In this document: piece by piece, positions 40,714 through 42,021 of the stretch
Layout of the letters: each line of letters starts with the position of its first letter
Position numbering within the stretch: position 1 is the first letter of the stretch
NCBI GenBank assembly: GCA_035688305.1
Contig: DASSNC010000033.1
Location: forward strand, 1 to 42,021
DNA length: 42,021 nucleotides
Direction: 5' to 3'
Origin: 66-474 sp035688305
GTDB lineage: Bacteria; Pseudomonadota; Gammaproteobacteria; Xanthomonadales; Rhodanobacteraceae
Made by a program: the position numbers and the translations under genes
Notes under the pieces: generated by a model
Told to the model about the DNA's origin: nothing
Seen by the model: only the letters and a program-made list of their open reading frames with translations
Databases searched by the model: none

Positions 40714-41550
40714 ATGGCCGAGACCAACCAACATCCACGACCGCACGTGAATTACGTGACCTTTCCGAATGCGGCGCGTGAGTCGTCCCTGACGATACCC
40801 GCGCAACTGCGCATTCCCGCGGGCGCAAATGACGCTCCCGCAGTCGTGATCGTGCACGGCACCGCCGGACTGGACAGTCGTGGTGCCTACCACGCCGAAG
40901 CGCTCAACGACGCCGGCATCGCGACGCTGGAAGTGGATATGTGGTCACCGCGCAGTCTGCACGGCGGCGTCGGCTCCAGCGGACGGCCCCAAACCGTCGT
41001 GGAGACGCTTCCGGACGCATTCGGCGCGCTGTTGTATCTCGCGTCGTGTCCGGGCATCGACCCGCAGCGCATCGGCATCATGGGTTTCTCCTGGGGCGGC
41101 GTGGTTTCGATGCTGACAGCCACACGCCCCTACAACGAGCAATATCTGGACGCCAATCCACTGCGTTTCGCAGCCCACGCGCCTTTCTATCCGGTGTGTT
41201 GGACCTACAACAGGGTTCCTGGCCACGAATTCACGGATCTGACGGGGTCGCCGATCTTCATCCAGACGGGGGAGTGCGACGCTTACGACAAGCCCGATAG
41301 CTGCGAGATTCTGCTGCGCAGCCTGCCAAGGGAAGCACAAAGCCATATCACGGTGACGACCTATCCGGGAGCGATGCATGGCTTTGACCGCCTGGAGCCG
41401 ACGCAAGTCGTGACCGATCCGCATTCGCATCTCGGACAGGGTGGCGAAGTGACAATGGCAGGTGATCCGGACGCGGCAGACAAGTCGCGACGGGCGACGG
41501 TGGATTTCTTCCGGCGTGCCTTTGCAGCCGTCGGCAAGGCGAGCCGCTGA
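40714..41550 (+). CDS. Dienelactone hydrolase family protein
   Basis: A 278-residue alpha/beta hydrolase of the dienelactone-hydrolase type. VHGTAGLD (48-54) gives the oxyanion region, GFSWGG (124-129) carries nucleophile Ser126, ECDAYDKP (187-194) the acid, and GAMHGFD (219-225) catalytic His222. True dienelactone hydrolases use Cys as nucleophile; Ser here suggests an esterase or acyl hydrolase. There is no signal peptide, so it is cytoplasmic. The ATG at 40714 has an excellent GAGGGAG before it; upstream codons run into the palindrome. It is divergent from the receptor and probably acts on the imported compound. Confidence 0.85.
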   Translation: MAETNQHPRPHVNYVTFPNAARESSLTIPAQLRIPAGANDAPAVVIVHGTAGLDSRGAYHAEALNDAGIATLEVDMWSPRSLHGGVGSSGRPQTVVETLPDAFGALLYLASCPGIDPQRIGIMGFSWGGVVSMLTATRPYNEQYLDANPLRFAAHAPFYPVCWTYNRVPGHEFTDLTGSPIFIQTGECDAYDKPDSCEILLRSLPREAQSHITVTTYPGAMHGFDRLEPTQVVTDPHSHLGQGGEVTMAGDPDAADKSRRATVDFFRRAFAAVGKASR

Positions 41551-42021
41551 TCCGCAGTCCGCTTTACCTTCGCGTCATCCGGCCGTGGAGACGCGCGCCG
41601 CCAACGGCCGAGCAAGATGCCTGCCGCCATGCCGAATGGATCTGGCGACTGCGCCAACCTGCCGACCCACGTTGGCCGCCTCCGAACGGGCGTTGATGTC
41701 GAGATGCGACCCGTTCGACGCGTTGGATGCCGCGGCCATTCCGCCAGCTATAGCAGGCGCTGCGCGTCGGCGGCCTGTACACGCTCGTACTTCGCCCGGC
41801 ATTTGCAGGAGGTCGCGACGCTGGAGCCGTGCTGCCGGTCCAGCTCGGTGACCGCCATCCCCGCCCCGGCCTGCTCGAGAAACCCGATGACGTCCCCGGG
41901 GTGTGGACCTGCTCTTGCGGATACCGGTCATCCGTGGGTGAACGGACTTTACCTGCTATCGGCGGGTACGACTGGCGGGGGCAGACCAGTGCAATCTGCG
42001 TCCTGATTCTGGCCGGGAGGA
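41551..42021. other. Right flank with transposase remnant
   Basis: There is no intact gene in the last 471 bp. The IS3-type orfA fragment at 41748-41894 (-) is the only piece I recognise. The open frames on either strand are otherwise without family features. Confidence 0.5.
41748..41894 (-). pseudogene. Decayed IS3-family transposase OrfA fragment
   Basis: The frame reads DVIGFLEQAGAGMAVTELD and continues RQHGSSVATSCKCRAKYERV, then AADAQRLL and a stop. It follows the IS3 OrfA pattern from memory (IIGFL.EAEAGV.VKELCR.HG.S.ATFY.WRAKYGGM...DAKRL). Key residues are changed: the Cys of ELCR is Asp, and the TFYKW segment has become TSCKC. It stops where a leucine-zipper and OrfB should follow, and a stop codon lies just upstream of the fragment. 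No inverted repeats were seen. This is an old insertion at the edge of the accessory locus. Confidence 0.6.

Overview
The window is high-GC gammaproteobacterial chromosome. I place it in the Xanthomonadales, most likely a Rhodanobacteraceae/Xanthomonadaceae relative. The reasons are the rhlB-trxA-rho block, ftsEX close to ung and rpoH, a MetJ protein close to the gammaproteobacterial type, TonB systems, and dispersed REP-like palindromes. This placement is an inference from gene content; no rRNA or tRNA gene was seen. Most of the window is housekeeping DNA, with an accessory catabolic-looking locus and a transposase fossil at the right end.

Layout. 1-600 has no gene and is full of inverted repeats. 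602-3430 (-) encodes an outer-membrane factor and a periplasmic adaptor of a tripartite efflux system, without an adjacent pump gene. 3678-6166 holds zapE, a small alpha/beta hydrolase and a divergent acpH. 6248-8962 (-) is lemA followed by a HtpX-like M48 protease with a long C-terminal extension. 9138-10412 (+) is an exported beta-lactamase-fold serine hydrolase, convergent with a TonB-domain protein that carries a lipobox. 12194-12736 (-) is the most unusual gene: a MetJ repressor whose C-terminal helix is replaced by about 100 residues of Lys/Ala-rich, histone-H1-like tail, with candidate tandem met boxes upstream. 13193-14886 (-) is gcvT and gcvH.

14979-18537 (+) is a four-gene MCE lipid-transport operon (STAS-permease, ATPase, MCE protein, auxiliary lipoprotein). 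It converges on sppA, which follows a MATE exporter. 21927-23263 (+) is an overlapping DUF3667/DUF4286 pair. priA (23571-25793) is preceded by two perfect inverted DnaA boxes and followed by six tandem 98-bp double-palindrome repeats and a strong terminator. 26558-30923 (-) carries, in transcription order, ftsE, ftsX, a two-receiver response regulator, ung and rpoH. rhlB (-) and trxA (+) diverge, with rho downstream of trxA behind a structured leader. A LOG-family protein follows.

35821-41550 is the accessory locus: a LuxR-type regulator with an autoinducer-type sensor domain, a GPH-like MFS symporter and a TonB-dependent receptor on the minus strand, and a divergent dienelactone-hydrolase-like enzyme. 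A 16-bp palindrome lies between the divergent genes. Together these could detect, import and hydrolyse one extracellular compound. The window ends in a decayed IS3-type transposase fragment.
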